A stretch of DNA of 64,000 nucleotides from Margaritifera margaritifera (GCA_029931535.1 JAQPZY010001621.1:3882001-3946000); one strand, 5' to 3'; shown: positions 9,771 through 63,595, numbered from the stretch's first letter. Notes: generated by a model not told the origin, from the sequence alone. Translations and numbers: made by a program.

Positions 9771-10674
9771 AAGCCATGTATACATACATGTGCACATCCC
9801 ACAACAGACTTGCATACATACGTACCCAAGGTCCATGATGTGGAGGAAGAAACGTTGATTTAACAGAGGGAGGAGGGAACATTGACATCAATCTCCGCAC
9901 CACTCACCAGTTCTGAAGTCTGTATCTGAAAACGATTTTTAAAAGTTTCTTAGCAAAAGAAGAAAATGAAGAGCTATTCAACTGTCAGTTGCTAATGACT
10001 GAATCAAAAATCCAAATCCAGTTTCTGGGGTTGTATCAATTGCGATGAAAACAAAGTTAAATGCCAATTCCTTATCCACAAGCATAAAATGAATTTTGGG
10101 TGTTGTTTCAATGGCATACATTACCAGGTGTGATTTATCCACATCCTATATGTTTCAGATGTGTATTTTAATTCCTAATATATGCTTAATAGCTTTAAAA
10201 CTTCCATGATATGATCTTTTTACAGTGTGTAATAGCCCAATGGAAAAAGAATTGCTGAAGAATTATTCATGAAAAAAATATACTCAGGGAATCGGAGAAT
10301 CTCAAACTATTTTAAAAGTAATTTTGCATAAATAACCCCTACTCCCTACTCCCTCTCTATCCATAACAAACAATGTTTATCCTCACCAACCATGTCATCT
10401 TTGTCACTGAGAAAATTACAAAAGTTTATCTCAGCATTTTTCGTTAACACCAAATGAGAATCACTTTTCACAACTTAAGATGATCTCTTAAAAATAATGA
10501 TACATATTTAAGGAGGCAGACAAGAACATTAAGAAGGTCACACAACAGCTAGAGAAATTCATTCATTTTATTTTTATTTTACATGGATTATAATAACATT
10601 CATTGTTTTTTTTTGAAGATTAATATTCTGGTTCAATTTATGGTCACCTTACCGTTGAAGTGTCTCTTCAAACT
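9771..10674. other. No recognised feature
   Basis: AT-rich unique-looking DNA without a convincing frame or repeat. Confidence 0.4.
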
Positions 10675-10840
10675 TTCCAGGGAGCTGTGGTAGCTCAGTT
10701 TGTAGTGTTGTACTCGTAATCCATAGATTGGGGATTTAATACCAGCCCAGGTCAACCCTGATCAGCAGCCTCGGTGTGTCCTTGAGAAAGGCACAGAGCT
10801 TCCATTTTCTCAACATGATATAGCCAATGACGTGCTCAAC
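10675..10840 (+). mobile_element. tRNA-derived SINE
   Basis: It begins 'gggagctgtggtagctcagt', an A-box-like tRNA head, followed about 40 bp later by a degenerate B box (GGGATTTAATACC). The body contains 'gtccttgagaaaggcac', a phrase shared by many invertebrate SINEs (compare the minus-strand copy near 59950). The 3' end is uncertain. Confidence 0.6.
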
Positions 10841-13800
10841 GTGACATTAGAAATCAACCTACATAAAACTGTGTTAGCAAGTATGTTCACACAAAATATT
10901 AGTTAACGAATACAGCAGTCTTGGCTACTTTTTCTAGGATGAATCATATTGCTTATCAGATGAATGGTGGATAATGGTTTCAAACGTTCTTTATATCATT
11001 GACATGAGGTGAAAAATCACTTCAGTTCATTGAAACTATTTAGGCAAAAGCATGTAAAATGATTTTGTAAAAAAGCGATCAAGTATACTTTGGTCACAAT
11101 GTTACGGGTTTAAACGTTGTTTGCCGATTGGAACAATTCAGTGCTAAATAATGTACCATGCTGACCGCCATTATGGCAGAGACAGATCACAATGTAAGAC
11201 CGCATTTTGGCACAAATCAACACGAGATGGATTATCAGCTTTTAAGTCAATGCATATGCAATATTGTTATTATTATTATTATCATTTACAATGTCTTTGC
11301 TTGCTATACATGTAGAAATCACACTTTTGAAACTCGTGCACCAAGAATCTTTCATCTTCTGTGAACCAGACTAAAAAGGACATTATGACCTACCATGTTT
11401 CTCTGGCAACACAGAACCAGCCAAAATTGCACATTATATTTTTAAAATCAGTTAAATTTTACCTCTGTTATTGAATGGGTGTTCATCCAAAACCTTTGCA
11501 TGAATATGAGAGAGATATTATAACATGAAAATTTGAGATGGATTGCTTTATGAGAAAAGGACACAAAATTGTGTATATTTTGTGAATTAAACCTGAAGAT
11601 AATCTATATTTATCCAGTTAAACAGATATAAACTTTTACTATTTAAAAAAATATTCAGAGGTGAGTATTCATATGTCTGTCATGATCTTAACCAATATAA
11701 AATAAAACATTAACTACTAATCCTGCAACGTGACATTTATATGTTATAGTTATTTAACAATCATTTCGGTGTATTAACTGGTGAACTAATTGACCTGAAC
11801 AACATAACAAGTTTGGGTCAATAGGTCACTGGGCACTTGCCGGTTTATTTAAATAACCCTAAATGATTGGTCATTAACTATTTTAACACATTACATCATC
11901 ACGCATATGAATATTCATTAAGCCAGAAGCAATTAAAACAATGACACGTGATCGTAGAGCGATTACCCAAGCCGATTTTTCAGACGCAGCGAGACCTTCA
12001 CAAGAAGTTGACACCGAATCCACACTATTAAAATTTTGATGACAGAATAGATAATATTAGAATCTGAGAACAGCACAGATGATATTATACTATCACAGCT
12101 TGCAGAGGGATAAGAAAAGCTTATAGCACATACAGTACACTCATTGTGGATTTCGGATTGCCCACTCAACACCGTTTAATTGTCCACTATGAAAAGTGGA
12201 TGTCCATTTAGCTTGATGAATATCAACTGAATCTAGTGGAAGAACGTCACGTATTTTATTACACCCATAGTGGGTTTTATGGCACCCCTCGCTGCTTTTA
12301 TTGCATTAATCCCGCGAGTCGATACTCTAAAGAAACAGATGAGAAAAATCCCTACAAAGTAATCCCGACCACCGCTAGAATCAATTTTATACCTTTACCT
12401 GTACAGACTATACACAAGTAATATTTCTTGTGGTATTTGGCAGTGTCATAGCTAGGCATACGCACAGACGAAAGTGCGTAACGAAGAAAAAAAATACCAT
12501 GTTTTAAATTTCGTAAATACCCCCCCCCACCCCACCCCCCACCCCCGCTCCAGGACAGAGCATATATCAGACAAATGGCCATCTACAGTGTATATCCCTG
12601 TTGATCGACTACATGTACATGTACCTGTTAGCATATACACATGCAGACATTTACATACTGTTCTGTATCAAGCATAACTTCGATGTTCTTTCTCAATAAA
12701 TGATATTTCATAAAGTGTTTGTTGTACTGGTTATTATTTGTCATAGTTTCCCTTTAATTTCCATGCTATTTCCAAAACCCCCTTTGAACTAATTATTGAA
12801 AGCAGTATACAAATAAAAAAACTAAAAGCCCTATATTGTCACAAATGCATGAGACATTCCTGTAAAATATTTATTGTTTATTGCATTCATCCTTTAGACA
12901 AGATTTGAAACAAGATTTATAAAGTAAGCAACATAATTAAATTTACCAAATTGAATAAATGCCATCACTTTCAAGATACATGCAGCACTAATAATTTTTG
13001 AAAATTAAGGTAAAGGTTATGACTAATAAAAAGATTAATCAATATTATAAAACAATGCCGTATTATGTATAGCGTACATGTACAATGAAAACTGGGGTCA
13101 TGCTACCAGGTAAAGTTAGCGACTAAGTCACACACAAAAAATGTAAACTTCGTCTTCATCTATAAGTAAAGTGAAATTGACTTCGCCCTGTGATAATTTG
13201 AGATGTTCATTGAGTTACAGTAGTTTAAAGCTTTTGAGATGCTCCCTCCACCCAGCCGATAAGTTATAGTGGTGTCTCCCCAGGTGAAAGGTATTGCAAC
13301 CTATGCAGGTGTTGATATCAATTGCTCCGACAAAACAAACTCTTACACATTCACAGGTATGAGTTGTACTAGCTGATTGACCATTAAAACAGTGGTCATT
13401 AATAGAAAGAACAAGTACAATCAACATGAAATGCATGAACACACTTCCAAATATGGACAAATTACTCAATGTTTATGTGCCCTTCTTGGTCATTAAACCA
13501 TGTATTTAGTTGTAAAGTTGAGGTCACTCATCTGTAACACCAGTGACCACTGTGGTTTGTATCGATGAACATTATGGTGTGAAGACATCTGTGCATGTGC
13601 GCTCATGTACATTTATAGGGGTTGTTTCAAACCATGTTGGAAATGTTTTCAGTTTTGTTATTTTCTTGTGAAGTTTTAGAAGCTAAATTTAAAAAAATTA
13701 AATTGCGTGTTTAAGTGGCAGTTGATTAAGTATTTGTACCTATTTGTAATTACAATAATGTAATTAAGGTACTCCTATAAGTTACAATTAATTACAATGT

Positions 13801-14190
13801 ATAGTTTCTGCTGTGATCATTTAAATTCCTATGGACAAAATACCTGGTCTAATGACCAAAAATCTTTACGTGCTGTGTAATACTTCCATGTCAGCTCTTC
13901 ACTGTCAACATGGCTTTTCTACTCAAAATAGAATCAAAACCAAATACCACACAAAACTTAGTGAAAAGAAATTGAATCTGCTAATGTGAATATCTGAGGA
14001 TATGCTGAATATGAACACGTTTTATTTTATCAAATCTTTGGGAAAGTGGAAAGAAGAAAAAGAGAGAATGATATATAAAACGTAAAGTTATGCTTTGAAT
14101 TAGCTTGCATGTATTCCAGCACATTTAAGATCTATGTGAGTTATAAACCTTCAAAAGTCTGTTATATTGTCAAATTCTGTTGAGTGGTGT
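10841..14190. other. No gene recognised
   Basis: Mostly AT-rich unique-looking DNA. It includes a short ATT run (11266-11282) and a C-rich tract (12520-12548, mostly CCCCA/CCCCC). Open frames here are short and lack recognisable domains. A small minus-strand frame at 13215-13469 is Cys/His-rich but resembles nothing known. Confidence 0.4.
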
Positions 14191-15400
14191 TTGAGAAGAA
14201 GTCATTATTAGGTTGTTTTATTTTTAGTAATGCTGGCTCTATTTGATCGCAGATCAACATCATTATGTACAAATTTTAAGCCATATATGTCAGGATGCTT
14301 TCTGTCAAATTTGGTCGAATTCTGTTAGGCCATTTTTGAGAAGAAGTAGTTTAAAGGTTTTTCTATTTTTGTAATGGTGGCCATATTTGATGGTGGGCTG
14401 GCATCATCAATCTGAAACACTTTCAAGCCAGGATGTTTTCTGTTGGATTTGTTTAAATTCTGTTGAGCCATTCTTGAAAAGAAGTCATTGAAAGTTTTTT
14501 TCTATTTTTTAGCCATGGTGGCCATATTTACAGTGGATCTTCATCATTTGACCAAATTTGAAAGACCATCATGCAAAGATGCTTTCTTTCAAATTTGGTC
14601 AAATTCTATTGTGTTTTTTTTCATCAGAAGTCATTTAAAAAGTTTGTCTATTTTTAGTAATGACAGACACATTTAATGCTGGCTCAGCACCATATGAATA
14701 AATTTGAATGAGCATCATGACAGAATGCTTCTTTTAAAATTTGGTCAAATTCTGTTAAGTAGTTTTTGAAAAGTCATTGAAAGGTTTGTCTATTTTGAAT
14801 AATGGTGGCCATATTTGATAGTAGATTGGCATAATTTTAACAAATCTGAAAGACTTTCATCCTGGATGCTTTCGATCAAATTTGGTTGAGCAGTTTTTTT
14901 TTTACAAAAGTCATTTAATGGTTTTTCTTGTTAATAATGGTAGCCATACTTGATAGCCGATTGGCATCATTTTAATAAATTTTAAAGCTCTTCATACCAG
15001 GATGCTTTCTATTAAATTTGGTCAAATTCTGTTGAGCAGTTCTTGAGAAAAAGCCATTTAACGGTTTCTCTATATTTAGTTGCCATATTTGATGGTGGAG
15101 CAGGATCATTTTAACAAATTTGAAAGACCTTTATGTCAAGATACTTTCTTTAATGTTTTGTAAAAATGAGTGGTTCTTGAGAAGAAGTTGTTTAAATGTT
15201 TTCTATTTTTAGTAATGGTGGCCATATCTGATGGTGGATTGGCATCATTTTAGCAAGTTTTAAAGAACTTTTAAATTTGGTCAAATTCTGTTGAGTGGTT
15301 CTTGAGAAGTTGTAAATAGTAAATGAGAATGGACAACACACCTTGGATGAAGGACCATACCATAAGCTCACTTGGCCTTATGGCCAGGTCAGCTAAAAAT
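14190..15400. repeat. Degenerate tandem family of about 125 bp with hairpin end
   Basis: Eight or so diverged units carry 'gagaagaagtcatt', 'ctatttttagtaatggtggccat', 'ttggcatcatttta' and 'tttggtcaaattctgttgag'. The array ends at 15365-15394 in a near-perfect palindrome (AGCTCACTTGGCC ... GGCCAGGTCAGCT) followed by AAAA. The same family and end recur at 38.8-40.16 kb, and single units occur near 57.0-57.3 kb. Confidence 0.8.
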
Positions 15401-15990
15401 ACAACATATCACACTATGATATTGACTCTGAAGATAAGTCCACCAATGTGGTAGACAACATACCTGCTAATGATGCCATCAATATGTATATCAAGTTGCT
15501 TCCCTTAATCTCAAGTGGCTTTAAAGTTATAAAGTGAACAGGAAAGTGTGATAGACAATATAAAATATTGAGACCTTGACTTTGAAGATAGCACCCCCTA
15601 GGCACATAAAACATCTTCTAGTGATGATGTACAAATATACCAACTTTCATCCCTCCATCTCAAATATCTTTAAAGTTATGGAGAAGAAGGAAAAGTGTTA
15701 TGGAAAATGTAAAATATTCAGCCATGTGGTCCGCAACACACCTTCTCATGATGAGGTATTAGTATTCCAAGTTTCATCCCTTAATCTCAGACAGCTTTCT
15801 TATTATAGAGCAGAAGGGTATGTATAAACATTATGCAGCACCCCAGCACAATAATGCATATATGATGCCAATTAAAAGTAAAGTTCTAGCAATGTAAACA
15901 TAAAGAATTGAGTGGAAGGGAATGTCTTATGGAAAATGTAACATTTTGAGCCATGACCTTGATGTTGAAGATAGCACCCCCAATGTAATA
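15400..15990. repeat. Degenerate tandem repeat, 'cttgactttgaagatagcacccc' type
   Basis: Three or four diverged units of roughly 150-200 bp share 'ttgaagatagcaccccc', 'ccaagtttcatcccttaatctca' and 'ggaaaatgtaa'. No coding potential was seen. Confidence 0.65.
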
Positions 15991-16000
15991 TGTGACCTTC

Positions 16001-16098
16001 AAGTTATGATGTATGCTGAATACCAAGTTATGATGTATGCTGAATACCAAGTTATGATGTATGCTGAATACCAAGTTATGATGCATGCTGAATACCAA
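16001..16098. repeat. 24-bp minisatellite, four copies
   Basis: The unit AAGTTATGATGTATGCTGAA plus TACC is repeated four times almost without change (one C/T difference in the last copy). It sits inside the preceding degenerate repeat, so it is a local expansion. Confidence 0.95.
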
Positions 16099-16222
16099 GT
16101 TTCTGCCCTTAATCTCAAATGGCTTTAATGTAATACCGGTAGAGTGGAAGGGAAAGTGTGATGGATAGATGGATGGATGAATGAAAATGTTCAGTGCGAT
16201 GTAAAGACACAGCACTTATTTG

Positions 16223-16420
16223 TTACTTTGTTAAATAGTGTCTGTCTTTTTTCCTACATGTTTTGTTAGTATGATACATGCATGAAGTTTGATAAAAAGT
16301 ATTTGAGGGCCTCAAGACACATTTGTGTTCTAATTGAGCTACTCTCATTAAATAAAGAATTAATATTATTATTATTATTATTATTATTATTGATGGATGG
16401 ATGGACGGATGAAAATGCAA
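16223..16420 (+). mobile_element. Probable non-LTR retroelement 3' tail
   Basis: 'gagctactctcattaaataaag' followed by (ATT)n (about 16363-16391) resembles the tail at 29735-29868, 'gagttacccttgttaaataaag' plus (ATT)n, which follows a recognisable LINE C-terminus. A GATG tract follows. Only the 3' end is present. Confidence 0.5.
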
Positions 16421-17180
16421 ATACTAAGTTCCACTCTTTTCTTTTACAAAAGCAAACACCTGTTAAGAATGTACGCACATGTCTATGTCAGGCGATTCTA
16501 TGTTAAAAGATGTGTCAAACAGTTAAATCCCCCTCCTGTAAAGGAACCAAAGCTTTCATCATGTGATTGTTCACCAAATGCCTTTTGAAAGAAGGAAAAC
16601 ACTGTATATTGAACACAATTTCCTGTACTGAGTGTAAATTCTTTTGAGAATCATGCTAGACTTAGAGGATCATTCCAGCAGTGTGTTTGTAATCTAAATT
16701 GTATCAAGAAACAGAAAAGAGGTATTGGATTGTTCTTTTTGTGTGATTTCTGTTTTTCATTTCTTTTTTTTATTATGGGTTTCAATTTGAATTTCTTGTT
16801 GATCTTTATATTGGAGTGCAAGGTGTCATGTGTTTTTCACCAATACATGTACATGTGTGCTTTTATGACCAACTTGAACACTACTGCATGTGTGCCTGAA
16901 AGTTAACTGCACAGCAAGAAGGTTAACAGCTGTACAGATCCAATGCCATATGAAAGATTCCCAATATACACTCAGGTTCCAAAAGTTTGGGGAATGAAGT
17001 ATAAAAAGGACACCATGTGATGCACAGTTAATAAAGCAACATCCATTAACTTCATTTCTCACAAGTAAACTAATGCCCTGGCAAGAAATCTAATTTAAAG
17101 ACTATGGCACAGTTCTCTGTATGATCAACCTCATGATGTATTTACATAACAATTACACGATTCTTCAGGTAATATGGTCC
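16421..17180. other. No recognised feature
   Basis: No repeat, exon or long frame that I can support. Confidence 0.4.
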
Positions 17181-17183
17181 GAG

Positions 17184-17364
17184 AAGCTGAGCTAAAGGGG
17201 TAGCGGGTGGAGATGGGCCTGGGATCAACTAGACATCATAAGAAGCTGAGCTAATGGGGTAGGGGGTGGAGATGGGCCTGGGATCAACTAGACATCATAA
17301 GAAGCTGAGCTAAAGGGGTAGGGGGTGTAGATGGGCCTGGGATCAACTAGACATCATAAGAAGC
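17184..17364. repeat. 59-bp minisatellite, three copies
   Basis: The unit starts AAGCTGAGCTAAAGGGGTAG and ends ACTAGACATCATAAG; copies start at 17184, 17243 and 17302. The tail of the unit ('gggatcaactagacatcataagaagc') belongs to the dispersed 190-bp family at 55750-56330, whose next segment follows at 17380-17560. Confidence 0.95.
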
Positions 17365-17379
17365 TTTCAGTGAAAATCC

Positions 17380-17560
17380 CATGGTGATATGATCATTCAT
17401 TCAGTAGAAGTAGTGATGTCAAAATTTTCAAGATGGACTCTGTGGTGGCCATATTGGATGTCTAAGTGGCACCATTTTCATCTAAGAAGTCTTTTAGTAA
17501 AAACCCCATGTTGATATGGTTATCCATTCAGGAGGAGTAGTGATAACAAGATTCTCAAGA
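17380..17560. repeat. Single copies of the 190-bp family
   Basis: Units with 'agtgaaaaccccatgttgatatg', 'caggaggagtagtgataacaagattctcaagatgg' and 'ggccatattggatgtc' match those at 55750-56330. After this, 17561-18330 shows no supportable feature. Confidence 0.75.
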
Positions 17561-18335
17561 TGGCAGCAGTGGCTGTTGTTTCGACACAAATGCCTAGACA
17601 AATTTATCGGGGGGGGGTTTGAACACTCCAGTAAACACTTTGTAGTGCATATTGTCTATGCAGCTTTTGCAGAGCCACTCCACTCTGATATGGGGTGGGG
17701 GGTGGTCACGGCTTGGGGAGCCCAGCACAAAGCCAGTTCAAACCTGGTGCAATCCCAGTGCAAGCCCATCACAAGCCCAACACAAGCCTTGCTGTTTTAT
17801 GCAATAACTAAAACATGCAACATTGGCTTGACAAAGCGTAGGAGTGGTAAAAATTATGTTTTCTTACATCCCACTTCCCCACTACTGCACTTCAGTTTTA
17901 AATTTGATTTGTTGTAAATTATGTTAAAGACACGAGATAGCATTTAATTTCTTTTGTTAAGTGGTTTTCATCTCTAGGATTTCAGGGCATTATAATGAAA
18001 GAAAGAGAGATCTATAATTGGTTAGACTGTCCCCTTTCATCGAAGAAACAAATATGTATATTTTGAAGAAATTGATTTGTATGGCCAGTCAAGGACAGCA
18101 AACAGATCATACCATATTTAGAAGGTAGATGCACTGGGGTTATTATGTAAATTGAAGTAAAGTGGTATGTCTGTATGTATAGTGTTTAACGGCATGTCAG
18201 CACAACAATGACTATATAGTGCCAGTAAAAAGTTTAGCTCTAAAAATGTAAAGATAAAACAAAAAATACCCCTCAAAATTGTTGGAAGATAAAGCCCTTC
18301 AAATAAACATAAACATGTAGTACTACAAGATAAAA

Positions 18336-18424
18336 AATAAAAGGCAAATATGTTCAAATTCTGTACGAGGTACATACAATAAAAGGCAATGATGTTCAAA
18401 TTCTGTACGAGGTACATAAAATAA
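18336..18424. repeat. 42-bp tandem duplication
   Basis: Two copies of a unit containing 'tgttcaaattctgtacgagg' followed by 'tacata'. Confidence 0.9.
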
Positions 18425-18622
18425 AAGATGAAGGTAAACAAAATCCTTAAAATGTAGCATAAAACATTTTTATCCATCAATTTTTTAAAAATTATTTTCT
18501 TTAAAAAAGTCTAAGATTTTCTCAAGCACTACATCATCATAGAGTTTCTTAATTGTGTTCCCATAAAAAGCTTCTATCTCACAGAGTGGAAGTTGATACA
18601 CTCAACAAGAATGAGTTCCAAT

Positions 18623-18712
18623 GTCAGTGGACACTAGCAGGGTCTGCACTCTGTCAGTTGACACTAGCAGGGTCTGCACTCAGTCAGTGGACACTAGCAG
18701 GGTCTGCACTCT
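18623..18712. repeat. 30-bp minisatellite, three copies
   Basis: The unit begins GTCAGTGGACACTAGCAGGG; copies start at 18623, 18653 and 18683. It is followed at about 18755-18860 by a degenerate AAGTG/AAGTA pentamer tract. Confidence 0.95.
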
Positions 18713-18754
18713 GATCAAGGTTCACCCTTCAGGAGGTATGCATGTGTCATGTAT

Positions 18755-18860
18755 GCGTGTAAGTGAAGCAAAGTGAAATGTATTAGTGAAACAAAGTGAA
18801 GTGAAGTGAAATAAAGTGAAGTTAAGTAAAGCAAAAGTAAGTAAAGTAAGTATGTTTTAA
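18755..18860. repeat. Degenerate AAGTG-type simple repeat
   Basis: A purine-rich tract made of 'aagtgaagtgaaataaagtg'-like units drifts into 'aagtaaagtaag'. Confidence 0.8.
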
Positions 18861-18989
18861 TGTATAGTGTATTAACATTTTAGTCTGCATGGTTTAGTTG
18901 TTACACATGGTGCTTGTTTGATTAATCTTTGCTACAAAACAAGTGCACAGAGTAGAGAATGTATGGCTATAAAAAAAGAAACACAAGAA

Positions 18990-21900
18990 AGCTCTAATTT
19001 TCAAAACTTTTATTAATATACGGATTAATCCTGATGAATGATATATACTTCCTTTAGCAACTCTGCACAAAAAATATAAAGATCCTTTCAACAAATATTT
19101 GTACACTAGTATTACTAAGTGTAGTATAAAATGATATGCATTTGAAGAAACAAAATTGTGTGACTGAGTTTATGATTAAGGAAATAACTGAAATTTACAT
19201 GGGATGTGCAACTGAAATTAATGAAAGGTCTAACCATCTGAATTTTGAAACAATGCAATAAATAAGCTTCTACCCAGCTGGTTTCTATGGAGTCTGAATA
19301 AGCTAACTAGACTTTGGGCTGTCTGCAAAATAAAGCTGTATTAAGGATTAATTTCAATAGATGTCAGTGACTATCAGAACATAAAATCAAAAACAAAATT
19401 TTTGAGATCTACTATACAAAAATGGGTCTAAATCCTACATGCATATACCTAAATATGTCAAAATAACCATTAGCTAGAAAGAAAGAAAAAAAACATGAAT
19501 TGTTTACAAACTTGTTTACATTTAATGTATTAAAAATGATGTATCATAAAAGAAATCATTTTGGGAGTCAATCAATAAGTCTGAAGAAAAAGTTGCCATA
19601 AAGTGAAGAATATAGTATACAGTTTTAAAAGTTACATTTTAGAAATAAAATTTTCGGAAACCATACCACTAAAATAGTTTCATCACCTAACCGAAATCAA
19701 TCCAACCCCACAGTTAAAACTTCTGATTGCTATAAAGAACTCTTTTCTAAAATACCATACCCAAAATATTATAAGTGCAGCTTCATAAAGATTACAGAAT
19801 TCTGTGGGATATCAAAAACAACTAAATTTCTACAAATATAGGAGATATTTATCTGTAACAATCTGTAACAAACAAACTCAATTACATAATTTGCCAAAGT
19901 AACACCCATATTCTTATCTTAAATGGCACATACTGAATGAAAAGACATTAAAATGAAGGTGAAACCTGACTTGTTAGAAATGATCACACATTTGGAGATA
20001 TTAAAATGATAATACAAAACTAAGTTCAGGTATTAAACAATATCTTCAAGAAATAAACAATGCACATTTTTTTGAACCTTTGTATTAATAACTGCAATAG
20101 ATTTTAGCATCATTAAAATTTTGCAAAATAACATAAATATTACTAATTAAAGTCAGAAAACATCTGCAATCCTCACAGTTTCAATAGATAATTTCATCAT
20201 TAAATGTTGATTAATCTTTGAATTAAAAGTGAGTCAGGCTGAAAATGTGTTTAAGTAAACTTCCTGAATGGCCCAAATAAATATGTCAAGTACTTGTAAC
20301 ATACAGCATACATAACATGATTAAGCAAGATACAGTAATCAAATACATGTATCTTTACTACATTAATGTTAATTTACATATTTATACATTACATTTACAA
20401 TAAAACAGAGTGAGGTCCACAGTAACTTCAAACATAGTCTACTGAATATTTACATGTCTTTAATAAAATACTCAATGAACATTTACAATATAATGACATA
20501 TGAATATTTCACATGATAAAACTATCAAAAAATGGAATTTAATTTCTCCTTTAATTGAGATAACTTAAATCAGAGGAAAAGAAAATTATTTCAGGAAGTT
20601 ATACACTAAAATTGTAAGTTACATTTTTCTGGCACATAAAATTATTTGTCTTTAATATGATGAAAACAGTTGGCCACAACAAGAACTTGCTGGAGAGACA
20701 ATGATTTAACTATGTACATGAATGAATATCACAGATCTACAAATAAATATCATAAATCTATCACAATTAAACATTCCAACTGAGACATTAATGAAGATAA
20801 TGGAGTTAAAGTGATAACATACAAATAAAGAGATTCAACATGCTAAGATTCTAACTCTGACGAGGTAAAAATTGTGGTAATGGTACATGATTCTAAGAAT
20901 TAAGAAAATTTTTTTTGAAATATTCAATATATAGATAATATGGATGTTCTGATTAAAACGTGGGAAAAGAATTCAGGGTGCACTTTATGACATGGGTCTA
21001 TAGAAACTGATTAAAAAAAAAAAACAAACTCGAGTACAGTTTGAATGTTGACTAGGCAGTATCTTAATTCTTTATAAAACTGTCAATAGCTTTCTGCATT
21101 AGAGAGAAATACTTGAGATATGAGGACTGAGTCAATGATAATAAAGACTCTGCATTTATACACAAGAAGAAATATATTCTCTACAAAAGATTTATTTAGT
21201 CATTTTATTTTTAATTTGCCTCAATCTCAAGCCTCCAATACCCCATTGTGGTATAAACACTATTTTAGTACCAGCGAAAAGTTGAGGAAAAAAACCCATA
21301 AACCTGGAATACTGTCAAGTGTCATTTTCCATGAGGTATGGATAGATGGTGGTGGTACAATTTCTGACCGTCCCTGAGACATGAGAATGCCTGGCCCTAA
21401 TGTTCTGGCTATTTGCATCAGATGTTTGTTTTTTTCTTGTGTATTTTTCTCTTGACAGAGCTGCCCTTGCCAACCATCCTTGTGGATAAAAGGGAAGCCT
21501 TATTTAATGTCATTATAATTTAAGTTAGACGATATGGACCATTTGCAGTCTGCCTATGCTGCAATGCTAATGCAAAATGAATCAACCTAACTTTTTCATA
21601 TGTATTAAACACTCTATAAAGAGATTCATGAGAAGCTGTAACAATAAATTGTTGAATCAAAACAATCAATTATAATTAAATAACAAAATGATCTAGCAAC
21701 AAACTCAAGAATATCCTTGTAACAGATATCTTACTTCATTCAGCTGTTATGGTAAACTATTGTGCTCACTTAAAACTGTGTGTACCCATCCCTCTCTTAA
21801 CATGAATTAATTGTCTCATTTATTATAAAAGCTATAACACACAATAACACTTGGAATTCCCTAAAATTTATTACATTCCTGATCTCTAGGAACCCAAACA

Positions 21901-22372
21901 CTATGATAAAATATGAATGGCTAGATTCTGACAAATATAACTATTTCAACTAGAATACCAAGGCCATTGTGGGTGGCGGTATGGCCATGTCTGTAACACA
22001 TTTTGGATCATAAATGTATACATTCAAATGTGCAAAAATTATCCAGCTTTAAAGCCAAGCGGGCTCAGATCACCCAGAAACAAAACAGGCAATTCTGCAT
22101 AGAGTTCGAAGTAGTTATTTATTGTTTACCACAGAAAAATTGTCCCCTTTACAACCATTTGACATAGATATAGGCTATACCAAAAGAAATTTGGCTGTGA
22201 CAGTCATGAATGGAAAAAACTCAAAGGAACACAAGAGCACATGATCCTGTAGTAGTAAACACACATTTTCCCTTTGCTAAATGAGATCTTCTGAAATGTG
22301 GCTATATATTCAACTTCAACTAGCATTCTCTTTTGTGGTTAATGAATTGGTGACTGGTGCAGTCTTTTGATT
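18990..22372 (-). other. Possible 3' UTR of the CSPP1-like gene
   Basis: This is AT-rich DNA immediately downstream (minus sense) of the stop codon. In contrast to its surroundings it holds no minisatellite, SINE or transposon that I can see over more than 3 kb, as expected of transcribed sequence under some constraint. AATAAA poly(A) signals on the minus strand lie at 22118-22123, 21867-21872 and 19009-19014, among others; I cannot choose between them. The UTR could end after a few hundred bases, and the extent given is the maximum I find plausible. Confidence 0.35.
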
Positions 22373-62542
<40,170 letters not shown>

Positions 62543-62574
62543 CTGAAAAATAGGAAATTCAAGTTACTACATTT

Positions 62575-62740
62575 ATTCATGTATAATGCATACCAATGGC
62601 AAATGCAAAGATCCTGATCTGCTGTCCCATAATGCACCAGCAGATCAGGGTCTCTGCACTTCTTTGTACTTTCAAGTAAACAGCATAAGATCCTGATCAG
62701 ATCTGAGTCTATGATGTTTGTAGTTAGGTGTGCCTTATTA
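62575..62740. mobile_element. Double-hairpin MITE family, copy 4 (decayed)
   Basis: 'gatcctgatctgctg...cagcagatcagggtct' keeps one hairpin (about 62609-62655), and 'agatcctgatcagatctgagtctatgatgtttg' is a remnant of the second. The ends have largely lost the TACCGTATATACTCGCG form. Confidence 0.65.
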
Positions 62741-63274
62741 AAAGAATATACAAAGTATTCATTGAATTATATTCTAAAGACCAGTAGTTGTAAATTCTTA
62801 AGTCATGTTTCTACAAATATTTTTATGGTATCTTTTAATGGCACTTTATATCCATTATCCTGCCTCACGAAATAGTCTCTTTGCATGTTTGTCTAAAGAT
62901 ATGACTCCTGTGTGAAAATATTATGGTATAAAACTGAATATAATTATGTAAGTTTATTTTAAGTGAAGTGCAACTGTAAGAGAAAGATTTTGGTTTAAAT
63001 ATACATATTCAAATAATACAGTGCAATTGTATGCATCAATAGCCTTTGATAAATACTTAGTCAAAGGAAGACATGTGCCATGTCCTGCCTACTGTATCAA
63101 GTGTGCAAAATATTTTGGGCAATAACTTTTCTAATTTTTTGGGTGAAAAAACATGAGCATAAAACCAAAAAATATCAATAACATCACTGCACTGGAAACA
63201 AATTATGGCTTAAATTTTCATGCAAGGGAAAAGTAAAAATGAATCCGTGTATTTTCTAGGTAAAGTAGATATAA
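62741..63274. other. Intron DNA, no recognised feature
   Basis: No exon with the phase needed upstream of exon A was found. Confidence 0.4.
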
Positions 63275-63595
63275 TAATACTAGATAAAATATAAAATGAT
63301 ATAATAATACTAGATAAAGTATAAAATGACATAATAATACTAGATAAAGTATAAAATGATATAATAATACTACATAAAGTATATGATATAATAATACTAT
63401 ATAAAGTATAAAATGATATAATAATACTATATAAAGTATAATATGATATAATAATACCATATAAAGTATATGATATAATAATACTATATAAAGTATATGA
63501 TATAATAATACTAGATAAAGCATAAAATGATATCATAATACTACATAAAGATATGATATAATAATACCATAAAAAGTATAAAATGATATAAAAAC
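63275..63595. repeat. AT-rich minisatellite of about 30 bp
   Basis: About 11 copies of 'gatataataatactagataaagtataaaat' with period varying between about 26 and 31 bp. Open Tyr/Leu-rich frames on the minus strand are artefacts. Confidence 0.95.
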
